DNA from: Setomelanomma holmii
Lineage: Eukaryota; Ascomycota; Dothideomycetes; Pleosporales; Phaeosphaeriaceae
Direction of reading: 5' to 3'
Length of the DNA: 64,000 nucleotides
Assembly (NCBI GenBank): GCA_010015745.1
Contig: ML978154.1
Coordinates: forward strand, 1,063,268-1,127,267
Positions 45,324 to 58,008 of this stretch are shown here, piece by piece. Each line of letters begins with the position of its first letter. Position 1 is the first letter of the stretch. The notes beneath the pieces were generated by a model. It had not been told where the DNA came from, did no database searches, and was given only the letters and a program-made list of their open reading frames with translations. Position numbers and translations under genes: made by a program.

Positions 45324-45569
45324 TATAAAAGCATACATGCATGTTTTGTATAAATATAGCATTGACCAGCATGATAGACTACAAGCATTCTCGACTTCAC
45401 CTGGCATGGTATCCGACTTCACACGGCTGATTACCATCAAGCAAACGGGTGAAGGTGTAGTGTCGCGACTTCCTGCATGCCGGTTTCTCGCACTTTCTCT
45501 CGCAAGCTAGTCGTTACTTCCCACAACACCTCACAACATTATCATCATGACATCACGTCGCGCGCAGGA

Positions 45570-46965
45570 TTGATGCAATCACGGTTGTACATCTCGACGA
45601 TCGTACTGCTACTCACGATGATGAGGGGGTTGTTGCGCTTCGGGAGCTTGAGGCACTTACCATCACATCGATCACTCGAGCACAAGATCTCTCGCTAACA
45701 GCAGGCAGGCGGCCACAAAGAACTGTGGGACAGTCATTCAAGCCAGCAAGGAGAGCTACGAGGACCTCCTTGCAACATGTACGGCACTGAAGAAGTCATG
45801 CGACGCAAAAACGACGGCCGCGACGGCCGCGATGGGACAGACTGGTGTAGACTCGTACGTGCTAGTGCTTGTCGACGCACATAGTCACAAGGTAATTCGT
45901 CAATCCCGCAACAAAGGGGAACATGGTACTGACGGCGTGAAACAGTTTCTCGACAGTCTTGTACACAGCTCGACGAACGGCGGCTTCGAGGCGGCGAAAC
46001 TACTCATGAGTGGAATCAAGCAATACATCAAGAACATTGGCGAAGGAAGCCCCAATCACAGAATTTTCCTTCGTGTCTAACCCGAACCTTGAAAAGCCTG
46101 TCTGCGGACGTGCTCAAGGACAACAGTGTACCGCTACGAGCTCTCCCGGGTTTCGCAGTAGGATTCTCCCGTGAAGAACTGTCTTTCGACTATGTGGATG
46201 TTGGTAACGAAACTATCGCACAAGCCAAGATTGTCGGTAAGTGTTGTATAGGTGAGGCAATAGATAACGTCGGCTGACACAAAGTACAGATCTCTTTAAG
46301 CATCACGATCGAGATCCACTATGCATACACATTATTCTGGAGGCTTGCTGCGTGGCAAAGTACATGTTAGCACTGAAAGGCCCATTCACTATACTACGAA
46401 AACATCACGCCCCTTCAAGGCACAGCTGTAGATCCGGGTATGCTACAGCTGGGGTTGAAACGCGTAGCTTTTACCAAGGTCTTTCACACGACCGCCACAG
46501 GAGCCACAAAAGCTTCTAAGGAGGTTCCCGCAGAGCTGTTGGATGCCGGAATCTGCTGAGATTCTCCGAAAGCAAGTCTCAATCGATGGCCGAGACTGGG
46601 ACCAACAATATCGTAAGGAGGGTTGTTTCAGGAAGAATTGCAAGTTCAAGCACATTAGACCAGAGGCCGACAGAGAGATCTCTAAGGCACTTTCCACAGA
46701 AATCTTGACGTCAAGCTGTTCAACGCTATCGAAGCTACCCACTACGATGATGCCTGGCTTGATCCCAATCAACGCCGAAGGCGACCATCTGGACACACAG
46801 ATGCCAGCACCAACCAATGTTCAACGCGCGAAATTCGAAACGTGCTGCAAAAAAACGAAACCATGCGGCGATCTCTTCCTACTACAGTCTTGTAGCACCA
46901 AGAATTCTAGATTCGATCACGCGACCTGGGAGCCAGATGATCTCTATTGTGCCCGGCGATGATTT
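45570..46965 (+). pseudogene. Decayed CCCH zinc-finger/DUF7923-type gene
   Basis: Protein of a fungal CCCH-finger family can be traced through three frames. A helical leader (LATCTALKKSCDAKTT) leads into SYVLVLVDAHSHK and GFEAAKLLMSGIKQYIKN, ending at a stop at 46080. One frame over come a FSREELSFDYVDVG-like block and, later, LFKHHDRDPLCIHIILEACC. Another shift gives LGLKRVAFTKVFHTT. Two finger remnants follow: GCFRKNCKFKH (C-x4-C-x3-H, with the first Cys apparently replaced) and KPCGDLFLLQSCSTKNSRFDH (third Cys lost). Order and spacing match the family as I know it (an Asp-rich VLVLVD domain, then fingers). Several frameshifts and stops make a functional product unlikely. Confidence 0.65.
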
Positions 46966-47597
46966 CCTTGCCTTGATAAGGGCAAGTGCAGGTTCTAAAG
47001 TGCTACCGTGGACACATATGTCAGCGGAAAACATGCCTGGACAAGGGGGAGAAGGTCAAGACGTGCAAGGTTCCCCAGAGATGCACATGAGGTCCATGGA
47101 CCGTGTGGTCGCGGCCTGGGCAAATTCGAAAGACGCGGTTTAGCGTGAGGATGATGCGGACAAGGAGCAGGGCTCGATGGAGAAGCTATGGAATTCGCAG
47201 GTGGATCTCATCATGCTTTGAGCACAAAAGGCAATGGCGAAGAAATCAGCTGGGATGGTTAGACGGAACAAAGCACAGGCAAGAATTAGTGATATAAGAG
47301 CGACTCCGGTTAGATGCAGATGTGTATAGGTCAATGCTTACGGTCTGGGCTGGACGGCGTTCCAACGTTACACAGTCAAAGACAAAGGGCAAATGATCAG
47401 CTGAACCCGTTTCGATCCCATTAAACCGCTCTGATGTCTAATCACACAAAACCGTCTGTACTATACACAATCACGAATCGAACTGCTTTTCCCCCAATCC
47501 CAGACCCAGACCCATGCCTCATTTCCTCGTCTGAATCACTACCACTGTACCGACGTCTTCAACCTCCTAATCCAATCCCCGTCCTGAGCATCGGACT
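46966..47597. other. Gene-free spacer after the CCCH pseudogene
   Basis: No supported gene. The right end is the 3' flank of the NUP145 gene. Confidence 0.4.
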
Positions 47598-50500
47598 CTA
47601 CCTACTACTCGTCATCAGACTGCGATAATACTTGGTACTCAGCGCACACGCATGTTTCAGTCTCAAATCCTCCGTGAGCGGAAGACGCAAAATTGCCGCA
47701 CTATTCTTCTGCTTTTCATTTGTCAGCTCCCGATTTCCCAGCTTCAAGTTCAGTTCAGAACAGGGCGCGAAACATACCTTCGTCCTACCCAACTGCCCCG
47801 CCACCGTGCCCGCAATCTCCATAAGCGCAACGCGTTCTTCCAAGGCACAGCTCTCAAGGCGATCGCGCGCCGCAATCTCCAGCGCGCGCTGCAATTTGAC
47901 GAGAAGTTCCTGGATCCGGGCGTTCAGCTCCTCGTCGACGCGATACGTGCTCCGCTGGCCCGTGAGGTCTAGAAGCTCGATGTAGTCGAAGTAGATTTGA
48001 CCGCCTTGAGCCCAGCCTTGGACTGGCTCTTTACGACGAGCGAGAGTGCGAGCTGAGGAAGCGATCGAGGCGCGGTCGCTCGCGGGGCTGTTTGTTGGTG
48101 TTGGCAGAAAGCCGCCCATGAGTTCGCGGAGGGGGTCGTAGTCGCGCGAAATTATAGCGTCTGGCCCCACTTTACGACAAAGGACTTCGTGTGCTTCGTC
48201 GAGTTCGTCAGCCTTGATGAGATGCGTGGCTTGTCGAAGAGCGTCGCCTTCGGTCTTGGCTTGCATTGCGGCTGCCGAGTGGAGCCATGTGAGAGGGACG
48301 TGAAGCTGTTCTGTGAGCTGGACAAAGGTCGCGTCGCCTTCTTCGAGGGAGTAAGTGCCTGCGAACTGATTGACTAGACCCTTGATGGAGTGCTCGCGCA
48401 TCGAGGCGGACGAGAGATGGCAGTAGATCCAAATAGCGGTGGTCCAGTGGTCTGGGGTGTGCAGTGATGCTGCGTATGTGAGTGTGATCTTATCACCAAG
48501 CTCGACGAGCGGGCTCTCAGCTTGCGCATCCTTGTCAAAGTGCGAAGCTGTCGACGACATGAAGGAAGACCGGTGCTCGCCTTCTTTTTGGCCACGATCA
48601 GTGGGCATGCCAACCTTGCGTTCGGGTTCTTCGGTCTCATCATCTTGCCGGGACTTAAACAATTGGAACAACTGGAAAGCGAGACGGGCGTTGAGAGGAT
48701 GACCGGAGACATTCTCAGGTGCCAGCACGTCTTCGATGTTGGCGCTCAGCTCCAGCTTTGAGGCCGCGTAGAGCTTCAAGATTCCCCAGAGCAAGTCTTC
48801 CCGGGTTTGAGCTTGCGGATCATCGAAGCCCATGTCCACATTTTCATCATCAATGAACCACGGAAGAGGCTTGACATCCTCGAGGCCATCTCTAATGGCG
48901 TCGGCAAATTGAGCGACGGCCAGCTCGATTGGCTCTCCAGCCATGATGCCATACCAGAGTCGCAGGCCGAATGCGCGGCGCCAGTCGAGCTTGAATCGGC
49001 TGGAGATGCCGAAAGTAGCGGCTTTGTTCTCCCGACCTGAGCCGATCTTGCCTTCAGATTGTGCACAGTTGCCAGACAGTAATTCGTATAGTGCGCGATG
49101 TGAGTCTTGCATCTCTGACAGAACGTCAAGACGCCGCCACTCTTCGATCTGTGTAGTGAGACTCTGGCGCATCGCATAGTCGCCGCCAATCTGAGCCACC
49201 ATCGTAGCAAGACGGAGGTCCAAACCACCAAGAAGAGCATGGCAAGCATCAGCGACGCTGTTGCAGCTCAGGTGCGCAATGGCCTTCTCTTCTGCTGAAG
49301 CTGCTGACTGTGTATGCTTCTGCGCCTCCTCCCAGACCAGAGCCTTCCAGAATTCCGAGAGCTGCTCCTTCCGGTAGAGCGCCGCATTCTCCTTGCCGAC
49401 ATTCTCTGGAAGCCTATCTGCATCATCGAATAGTAGAGAAAGAAGCTGCCAGACGTGTTGCTCATGCGCGCCGGCTGCCGTGTCAAGCGAGACAGCCTTC
49501 GCCATGTCGGAGAATTCGATCGGATTTGGGTCAGTTTGGAGCTTTGCAACAGGAATGCCTTGTGAGGTCATGATCTTAGTGTGCTGTTTCTGCAGAGCCA
49601 AAGTCTCAGGTACCGCCTGTTTGATTAGCATAATGCACATCTAGAAGGACACTACCCTCAAGCTTACATCATCGAATGAAGGTAGCCGCGTGAATCGGAT
49701 GTCTTTTGTAGCACCAATGAGTGGCTCCTGCACGGTCGGGAAGACACCTCCCTCAAGAGTGGCTAGCCCTTTGTTGCCGTATATAAGGGTACCGGTCTCG
49801 CTGAAGTGCGGCTTGCTGCAGCTGTGAAAGTTCTGGTCGGAGTCGCTGAGCTGGTTGAGATCGTCTGCAGTTTTGGGTCGTTTCGAATAAGGTAACTAGA
49901 GACAAGAGTTTCAGCAATCTTGTCCCGCATCAATTTGTAACTACATATACGGGTGGACCCAAAAGTCCAGAGCATCAATCTATGTATGAGAATCACGAAG
50001 GAAACCCACCACAGATTGTGCCGTTCCCAAGCAAAACGCCGAATGGGGAAGGGGAAGTCAAACCTCGATCCCGTGACCCATGCGCTTTGGAAGCTTCTGC
50101 TTCTCCGTCTCGCCGAAAAGAGATTCCATCAAGTCCATAGCAGTCGTAAGGTTGCGACCGCCCGATGGCTGCGTGAGTTGCATAACATTGCCATCAATTG
50201 CTCGCAGAACATAACCCTGGCTCTCTCGCAGAGCGTTTCGGTCTTGCTTCTTGGGGCTGATGGTGCGCTGGAGCTGATTCGCCCAGTCATCATCGAACAC
50301 AGTCTGTTGAGCCTTGGAAGGCGTGCCATTGCCGGGCCTCAAAAGCTGGCTAGCTTTGAGGATAGACTTTGGCTTCAAGGACCCCTTGAATGTGTCAACA
50401 TCCTTGGCGGCTACTTGCTCCGTGGTTTGGAGTGGTGAAGATGCAGAATCCGCCATGTCCTGATCTTGTGCCATTCCCGATTCGCCTTTTTCAAAATAGT

Positions 50501-53500
50501 CACCATCGTGCTGACCATCAAGCGAACCCACGGAGCGCTGCCCTAAAAAAGACTGGCCACGAGATTCTTCCATCTCTTCGTCCTCCTCGTAAGCAACTTC
50601 ATCACCGAAGCCGCCAGGCACTGAAGCTCGTCCGCGCATGCTCTTATTGTTCTTGAAGTCGAAGGTGTCATCCGGGCTAGACTGGGTAGGGCTGGCGAAA
50701 GACTCCTCCTGAGGTGTGCTAGTCATCTGGCTTGAATGAAGCTGTGCCTGAGCTGGGGTGTCAGGCACGGGACTTAGCTCGCTTGACTCCTCTTCGTAGT
50801 CGTCATCGCTGTAGTCATCGTCGTTGAGGCCATACGAGGAGAAATGGGGCACAGTGAAGGTCCACTCTCCATTGGACTGGTTGTACTTGATGAACGTGGT
50901 ACCGCCGACGCGCTTCAAGCGCTCGAGATGCTTGACGTCCTTCTTACCCGCTCGATTGCGGGGCCATGAGTTACCTAGAGTGATCTCTGATAGGTGGTTT
51001 AGGGCAGTACCAAGTGGAGGCTTGGGTAGAGCAGAGCAGTTGGGTCCATAGACAGTCGCGTTGCGAGGGTTGAGCTGGACGATGTCGCCATAGAGCGCAT
51101 CCAAGTCAGCATTAGACAGATCAACAGGCTTGCCCATGTTGAAAGTGATTTGACCGATGTTGTGGCGACCGACGATGAAGTTGGAAACACTCTTGAGCTC
51201 CTGCTTGCTCATCCTCTTCAACTCGTCCAGGGTGGGGCTAGACCAGTACGAACCGGGCTTGGGTTCGGCACCAGGTTGCATGTTGACAGCCGACGACGAC
51301 TTCGGAGTGAGGACGGAGTCTTCGGATACACGAGCCAATTGACTACCGTTGACTTGTTCCATTGATGGTCGAGGAGTCTCGTTACCTGCATCGCCATTGA
51401 CGGTTCGTGGAGACGCATCGTCCTCGTCTCGACGAACCACTAACGCCGTTTCTCCATTGCCTGCACCATTCGACCCTTCTCCTTCACCACCAGCGAAGCT
51501 CACACGCTTTTGAGGCGGATCGTCGAACAACGGGATGCGGGTGTTGAGTGAACGATTGACGTTAAGCTTCTTGAGGCTGCCGTTACCATAGCCACGGCCG
51601 CTGACCGAAAAGGCACCAGGCGACAAAATGCTGGTCTCAGGGGTGAAGCTGTTGCGCAAGTTGCTGGTAGAAAGGCTCTTTCCAAGTGAGCGAGAGATGC
51701 TGCTACCACCAGAAAATAGACTGCCGCCGAGTCCAGGGCTGCCTTGGCTCGACACGCTATTCGGAGTGCCGTACGTCGAGTATGTGAAGCCATATCCACC
51801 CATACGCTTATTCTGCGGTGTCAGCAATCGCGTTGAAGCAGACGGGTTCAGCTTGTGCTCGGGCAGGATGGCGCTCTTCTTGTTCTTCTGGCTGCTCGAG
51901 AGGGGAGTAGCGAGCGGACCAGGGCTTTGAGTTGGTGTGGCTAGGCCAGCAAACAAAGCATCGTTGCCGTATGGGTTGGTGGCCATGGAGGTGTTGAGCA
52001 ATGAGCTACCAGAGGCACCAAACAGACTGTTGTTATTCGGCTGCTGATTCTGCTGCTGGTTGTTCTGGCTGGAAAATAATGAGCCGCCCAGGGCAGGCTG
52101 GTTGTTGTTCTGACCCATTCCTCCAAATAGTGAGCCACCAGTGCTAGTGTTCTGGGTAGAGCCACCGAAGAGACCACCCGGCTTCTGTTGGTTATTTTGA
52201 CCACCAAACAAGCCACCTCCGGTATTCTGTTGGTTGTTCTGTGTGCCTAGATTGCCGAAAAGACCGCCGGAAGAGGCTCCAGTATTGGCGGTGCTGCCGC
52301 CGAAAAGACTTGTGCCAGTGGTAGCTGGCTTTTGACCGAAAAGACCACCGCTCTGCTGATTGTTCGCAGAGGAGCCGCCAAAGAGTCCGCCAGACTGTTG
52401 GGTGGTGTTGTTCTGTCCACCGAACAGTCCTCCGCCAGTGGTGGCTGTAGTTGAACCGCCAAAGAGTCCGCCCGGCTTCTGCTGGTTCTGTTGAGCATTT
52501 TGACCAAATCCACCGAATAGGCCTCCAGATGCTGGTTGTGCCTGCGTCTGGTTCTGGTTGTTTTGGCCGAAGGCACCACCAGTGTTTCCAAACAAACCTC
52601 CGCCCGTGTTTGTTGAGGCTGTGCCTGCGCCAAAACCGGGCGCAGTGGTCGATGTGTTGCTTTGACCGAAGAGTCCTCCGCCGGTGTTCGATTGGCCGAA
52701 AGTGCTGCCGGTGTTCGTGGCACCGCCTCCGAAAGGTGTAGTAGTGGCAGTCGACGATCCGAAGAGACCGCCAGGCTTCTGCTGGCTCTGCGTGTTGCCG
52801 AACAGACCTCCACCACCAGTAGTCGAGGAACCAAAGCCACCTCCACTGCCAAAACCACCAGTCGTTGCTGTGTTGCTCGCGCCGCCGCCAAAGAGGCCGC
52901 CCGTGGTGCCAGCGGCGGACGTTGTTGTCGATGAGCCAAAAAGACCACCCGTGGCAGGCTTAGCCTGACCGAACAGACCTCCGCCGGTGGTGTTGGTGTT
53001 GCTGCCAAATCCTGTACCTGTGCTCTGACCGAATGCAGAGCCGGTGTTAGTGTTTGCGCCGCCACCGAAAAGGCTTCCACCAGTGTTCGTATTCGAGCCG
53101 AAGGCAGAGGTTGTGTTCGTGGTGTTGTTGCTACCGAACCCTCCAAAACCAGTGCTCTGTCCGAAGGCGCCGGCCTGGCCGTTCTGGTTGCCGTATCGCC
53201 GGCCCTGGTTGTAGTCGGCTACACGCAACTCCTCCAGAGAGTAGTTTTGGTATGGCTGCTGGAAAGTGATGGTTTGGTACTGCTGAGTCCCGGTCGTACC
53301 GTCCTTCTCGCTGAAGGCCTGGAAGGGAGTGCTCGCGGTACCGTTATTGGGCTGAGTGGCTGCCGCTCCGAAGCCGCCAGTGGCTCCACCGAAGCCAGTC
53401 GTGGCAGTGTTGTTGTTTGCTGTGGTGCCAAAGCCGCCGGTAGTGTTACCGCCACCGAACAAGCCGCCGCCTCCCGTTGATGCGCCAAAGCCAGTGGTCT

Positions 53501-54221
53501 TGTTCTGACCAAACAAGCCTCCTCCGGTATTGCTGCTTGCACCAAAGGCGGGTGTAGAGGTGGTGTTGTTGTTGTTGTTCGCGCCGAAGCCGCCGAATGT
53601 GTTGCCTGAGGAGCTACCGCCGAAGAGACCACCGCCGGTCGTGGAGCTTCCGAACGGTTTTGAGCCAAAGGCGCCTGTGGTGTTGGTGTTTGAGCCGAAG
53701 CCACCTGTAAAGACATGTTAGCAACCAGGCCAATTGTTCGATCAATGAAGTCGCCACATGGGCCGTCGTCGCGGCGAGACAGTCTGGCATGACCAGCCGC
53801 AATGTCCGCCTTGTAAGATGTCGGCGATCGTAACAATGCCAGCGATAGCGCAAAACGACGCGCGAAAATCGACGTGTTCGACGTACCTCCGCCTCCAAAC
53901 GGTGAGCTCGTGTTGGTGTTGCTTCCGAACATGGTGCCGCCCGTGTTGTTGTTCGAGCCAAATATGCTTGTGCCAGTGTTCGTGCTGGAGCCGAAGCCTG
54001 TCGTTGCGGCAAATTAGACACGGTCGACGAACCGGCGGCGCAAGTTGAACGAATCGCATCGAAGACGGTCACGCGCGCGAAGCAATAATCCTGTATGAAT
54101 AGAAGAAATTGCACTTACCACCTGTGGTGTTGTTGTTATTGTTGGCGCCGAATCCACCAAAGCCGGTAGACTGCTGGTTGTTGTTGTTGGAGCCGAAGCC
54201 CCCAAACCCGCTGAAAGACAT
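47598..54221 (-). CDS. NUP145: Nucleoporin NUP145 / NUP98-NUP96 precursor
   Basis: Nuclear pore protein made as one chain and self-cleaved into an FG nucleoporin (NUP98 type) and a Y-complex scaffold (NUP96/NUP145C). Exons 54221-54119, 53997-53887, 53704-50064, 49895-49668 and 49616-47598 give 2033 codons plus stop; introns are 121, 182, 168 and 51 bp. The first two introns are long for this genome. The N-terminus is packed with GLFG, FGS and FGG repeats rich in Asn, Thr and Gly, the hydrogel-forming permeability barrier. The autoproteolytic domain runs from GSYWSSPTLDELKRMSKQEL through FIVGRHNIGQITFNMGKPVDL and ends VPHFSSYGL, the canonical His-Phe-Ser cleavage site. Acidic linkers and the helical NUP96 part follow, with RFTRLPSFDD and AFGLRLWYGIMAGEPIELAV. 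The fourth exon lies in a third frame and is needed to join the halves. Confidence 0.95.
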
Positions 54222-55435
54222 TTTGCAGTCTTGGCGGGGAGTGTGCGCGTGTCGCCGGTGAGTTGAATAGCAATGCGCGCGCAAATGTCGCGTCGGGCGC
54301 GGGAGTTGATGCAGCTGCGTTGCGGACAGAGAGAGGTGGAGGAGGCGACGCTGAAGAGCTCGCGGAATACGCGCCAAGAAATGGAGCAATTGCGGGGTGC
54401 TTGCTGAGCAGGCAGGGTAAAATCTAAGGAGCGAAAGAGGCTCAGGCAGCGAGCAGATTAAGTAGTGAAATGGCCGTCATGAAAAGAAAGAGCGACGGGA
54501 AGGTGATGGCATAAGAAGCGCAGTGAGGAGACGTGCAGTCGAGGTTACGGGGCACTTTAGCTCCTAGCCCGGGCTCCACGTGACCTTCACCACGGCAAAT
54601 CCTCCCTGATTGAGTGCGCCCAACAGCACTTGCTTGGGTGCTGACAAAGTGACAAAGCAACTGACGAATGATATGGCACGTATTCCAGGCGCGAGAAGTG
54701 CTCATAGTTGCCTGCAAGTACTCCTAGCGCTACCTACGGCTGCCTGGTGGACTGAGGTCCGCTCCGCCTCAATATCGCGATGACGCAGCCAATTCGAAAC
54801 GCCTTGTAGTTGGTGGACTGGTCTAGCCAAAGATAGTGACTTCGACTGCTTTTCAAGAGGTCAACTTTAGGCGGTTGTCACAGCGCTGCTCCATGGTTGT
54901 GTTCCAAGTTGCCACTGTACGAGCCATTTCGGACCAGTCTTATTTGTGAGGGAATGGGGCGTGTAGACACTTTTCTCTGTACTTCCGCCGCTCGGCCAAC
55001 TTTGGAGCGAGGAAGTCCGCGATGGAGGGGCAATATCTGTAGGTGTGTGCAGGTGACCTGATAGCAGCCCTGCAAAACACCCCCTACCTGATGGAGCCTC
55101 GGCCGCTGGACAAAATCCAGGATCCATCGCGCTAACTTTGACGCGACCCGGGCGCGTCAACCTTAAACATGCCTAACTAAACCACATCATCAAACAAAGA
55201 AACCACAACACCAAACAAAGAAACCACAACACCAAATCATCGCATTGTCGCACGCCAGACTCACACTGCCTGTCTCACTTCAGCTACGACCAGTTATCAC
55301 ACTTGAACTTAGACAAAACACAATACTTAAAATCCTACCACAACACGCAGACCTACGCTTTCCACCCCACCAACCGCGCAGTCCATCCTCCACCAAACCC
55401 TCCCAACCTCACATCCTCCTCCTTTCAAGACACAC
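54222..55435. other. Divergent intergenic region, NUP145 and centrin
   Basis: 1.2 kb without a supported gene. A perfect 21 bp duplication lies in the centrin leader (55191-55232). No domain-like frame on either strand. Confidence 0.45.
55191..55232 (+). repeat. 21 bp tandem duplication in the centrin 5' leader
   Basis: Two identical consecutive copies of a unit beginning CAAACAAAGAAACC and ending ACAACAC, A/C-rich, about 200 bp upstream of the centrin ATG. Confidence 0.8.
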
Positions 55436-56143
55436 ATGGCAACATCAACAACCCAACCCCCCGTTGGCCCCCGCTACGGCCTCGGCCGCCCCGCGCCCTC
55501 CACCTCAACCCACGCCCAACAACCCTCCAGCTTCCCCGGCACGAAGAACGCGCAACGCCTCGAATCCGACCGTCTCGAGACCGCGCGACTCGCGCGTGAA
55601 GCCATGGAATCCTCCCTCTCCCAATTATCCGAAGAACAGCGCGAAGAAATCAGCGAAGCGTTCAACTTGTTCGATCTGGATAAAGATGGGTATATTGATT
55701 ATCATGAACTCAAGGTTGCGATGAAGGCGTTGGGCTTTGATGAACCGAAGAGTGAGATTTTGGGGGTGTTGAATACGCACGGCGTCGTTGTGCCTTCAAA
55801 CGCACAACAAGGCGGTGGTGCGGCGGGGAAAGCGCCCGCGCGTTCAGCACAAGCACAAGGATATTCCGCACCGCCGCGCCGTCTGCTGTCGTTTCAGTCC
55901 TTCCAAACGCTCATGGCGCAGCGCATCGTGTCGCGCGATCCTGAGGTGGAGATTCAGCGCGCGTTTGATCTGTTCGATGAAGGTGGGAAGGGACGGATCA
56001 CGTTGCAGGATCTGACGCGTGTGGCCCGGGAGTTGGGTGAGGGGTTGAGTCATGATGAGCTTGTGGCAATGATTGAGGAGTTTGATATGGATGGGGATAA
56101 TGCAATTAGTCGCGAGGAGTTTTTGAGTATATGTTTGGGCTGA
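55436..56143 (+). CDS. CDC31: Centrin / CDC31-like EF-hand protein
   Basis: Calcium-binding protein of the spindle pole body (duplication of the half-bridge) and, in yeast, of mRNA export and repair complexes. A single 235-codon exon, longer than the usual ~170 because of a Pro/Ser/Thr-rich N-terminus and a Gly/Ala-rich insert (about 124-147) between EF hands 1 and 2. EF hand 1 is canonical: FNLFDLDKDGYIDYHELKVAMKALG. EF hand 2 is lost as a loop (SFQSFQTLMAQRI). EF hand 3 is degenerate (DEGGKGRITLQDL). EF hand 4 is DMDGDNAISREEF. The pattern FDxDxDGxI plus MKALGFD identifies centrin rather than calmodulin. It converges with the complex I 51 kDa gene. Confidence 0.9.
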   Translation: MATSTTQPPVGPRYGLGRPAPSTSTHAQQPSSFPGTKNAQRLESDRLETARLAREAMESSLSQLSEEQREEISEAFNLFDLDKDGYIDYHELKVAMKALGFDEPKSEILGVLNTHGVVVPSNAQQGGGAAGKAPARSAQAQGYSAPPRRLLSFQSFQTLMAQRIVSRDPEVEIQRAFDLFDEGGKGRITLQDLTRVARELGEGLSHDELVAMIEEFDMDGDNAISREEFLSICLG

Positions 56144-56387
56144 GAGGTGGATGATTTGAGGACACAAGAGCTGAAGAATTGAATGTTTGAGGAACAGGCG
56201 ACGTGTTCAAGGCGTAATTGGCGCACATCAACTGGTTTTGCTATCAGTCACGACTGAGATACCAGCTCGTTGCAATCGGATCAAGTCAAGTTCGTGCTTT
56301 GTGTGCCCTGAAAGACTATATACAGCTTAGCACGACTCACGCGCTCAAACAAACGGAAAATGCATAGTACAAATCAACCACTTCCAT

Positions 56388-58008
56388 CTACTGCCCTGGG
56401 CTAATTAGCTGCCCTCTCTTCTGTGCATCATTTGCCCAGCCACCAGCGAGTGCCTGACCGCCGTTCTGCTCCACGTATCCCTTTATCCTGGCCTCAAGCT
56501 CTGGCCTGAAATGCCTGATCAGACCCTGAAGCGGCCACGCAAAGGCTTCACCCAGAGCGCAGATGGTGTGTCCTTCGACCTGCTTGGTCAGCTCCTGCAA
56601 CATGTCGATCTCACGCTCCCTCGCCTGGCCCTTGTAGAATCGATCCATGATCTGGTGTGTCCACTTGCTACCCTCACGGCACGGTGTGCACTGGCCGCAG
56701 GACTCGTGGTGGTAGAACTTTGCGAGGCGGGTAATGGCGCGGACGACGTCGGTCGACTTGTCCATGACGATGACGGCGGCGGTACCGAAACCAGATTGCG
56801 AGTCCTTGAGAGCGTCAAAGTCCATGAGCTGGTCGTCGCAGATGTGCTTGGGGAGAATGGGTGTCGATGAACCGCCAGGAATGATGGCTTTGAGGTTGTC
56901 CCAGCCGCCACGGACGCCACCGCAGTGCTTGTCGATGAGCTCGCGAAGAGGGATCGACATCTCCTCCTCGACGGTACACGGGTTGTTGACATGACCAGAG
57001 ATGGCAAACAGCTTCGTACCCTGATTGCGCTCGCGACCGAAGCTGGCGAACCAGTTGCCTCCACGACGGCAGATAGTGGGCGCGACGGCAATGGTCTCGA
57101 CGTTGGCGACTGTCGATGGGCATCCGAAGAGACCAACCGCAGCGGGGAACGGGGGCTTCAAGCGAGGCTTGCCGGGCTTGCCCTCCAAGGACTCGATGAG
57201 CGAGGTCTCCTCACCACAGACGTACGCGCCCATGCCTCGGTGGACGTAGATGTCGAAGTCATAGCCGGATCCGCATGCGTTCTTGCCGATGAAGCCGGCC
57301 TTGTATGCCTCTTGGATGGCGCGCTCGAGCACGGTAGCCTCGTGGTAGAATTCTCCGCGAATGTAGATGTAGGCAGCGGTAGCGTTCATGGCACGTCCAG
57401 CGACGAGACAACCCTCGACGAGCTTGTGTGGGTCCTTGCGCATGATTTCGCGGTCCTTGCAGGTTCCAGGCTCGCCCTCATCGGCGTTGACGACGAGGTA
57501 GCGCGGCTTGGTGTCCTTCTCCCAATCCTTGAAGTTCATGAATGACTGTGCTTTGTTAGACGGTCCTATTATCGCAGTGCTTGTTGTGCTGCATACCCAT
57601 TTCAAGCCGGAAGGGAAACCAGCACCACCTCGACCGCGCAACCCAGACGCCTTGATCTCGGATATAATCTATACCTGTCAGCTCCAATGCGTGCAGCGTT
57701 CCCGAGTGACGCACCCAGTCATGGCCCTTTAGTAGAATCTCCTTGGTTTTGTGCCAGTCGCCATACTTCATGGCGCTCTTCAGATCTGCGCCATGGTGTC
57801 CGTACAGGTTTTGGAAGATGCGATCCTGGTCCTTCAAGCCGCCATGCACTCTGACTGGCGGCGCATCGTTTACGGTCGCCAATGTGCGCTTCTGTGTCCG
57901 CGAGGGAGCGGCGGCAGTCGAAAGGCGAGTCGCAGCTGTGGCCGCGGGCAGGGCGCGGTGGGCGGCCGCGCTGAGCGTCGAGGGTGCCGGGGCATGTCGT
58001 GCAAGCAT
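56388..58008 (-). CDS. nuo-51: NADH:ubiquinone oxidoreductase 51 kDa flavoprotein subunit (NDUFV1)
   Basis: Binds NADH, FMN and iron-sulfur cluster N3 and takes electrons into complex I in the mitochondrial matrix arm. Exons 58008-57715, 57668-57597 and 57545-56388 give 507 codons plus stop; introns are 46 and 51 bp. Exon 1 encodes an Ala/Arg/Ser presequence (MLARHAPAPSTLSAAAHRAL) and LKDQDRIFQNLYGHHGADL. Joining the exons yields [32 protein letters not shown]. The NADH site Gly-rich motif is [11 protein letters not shown]; the FMN region includes YLVVNADEGEPGT and GAYVCGEETSLIESLEG; cluster ligands are in SCGQCTPCREG and TICALGEA. Length agrees with the Neurospora orthologue class. Divergent neighbour space of 1.2 kb on its 5' side. 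Confidence 0.96.

Noticed and set aside
44162..45400. 412-codon minus frame antisense to the IBTK-like gene
   Set aside because: Ser/Leu/Arg-rich shadow of the Arg/Gly/Pro-rich sense frame; no start context or domain.
52247..53146. 299-codon minus frame inside NUP145
   Set aside because: Alternate frame of the FG-repeat coding sequence; its low complexity mirrors the repeats.
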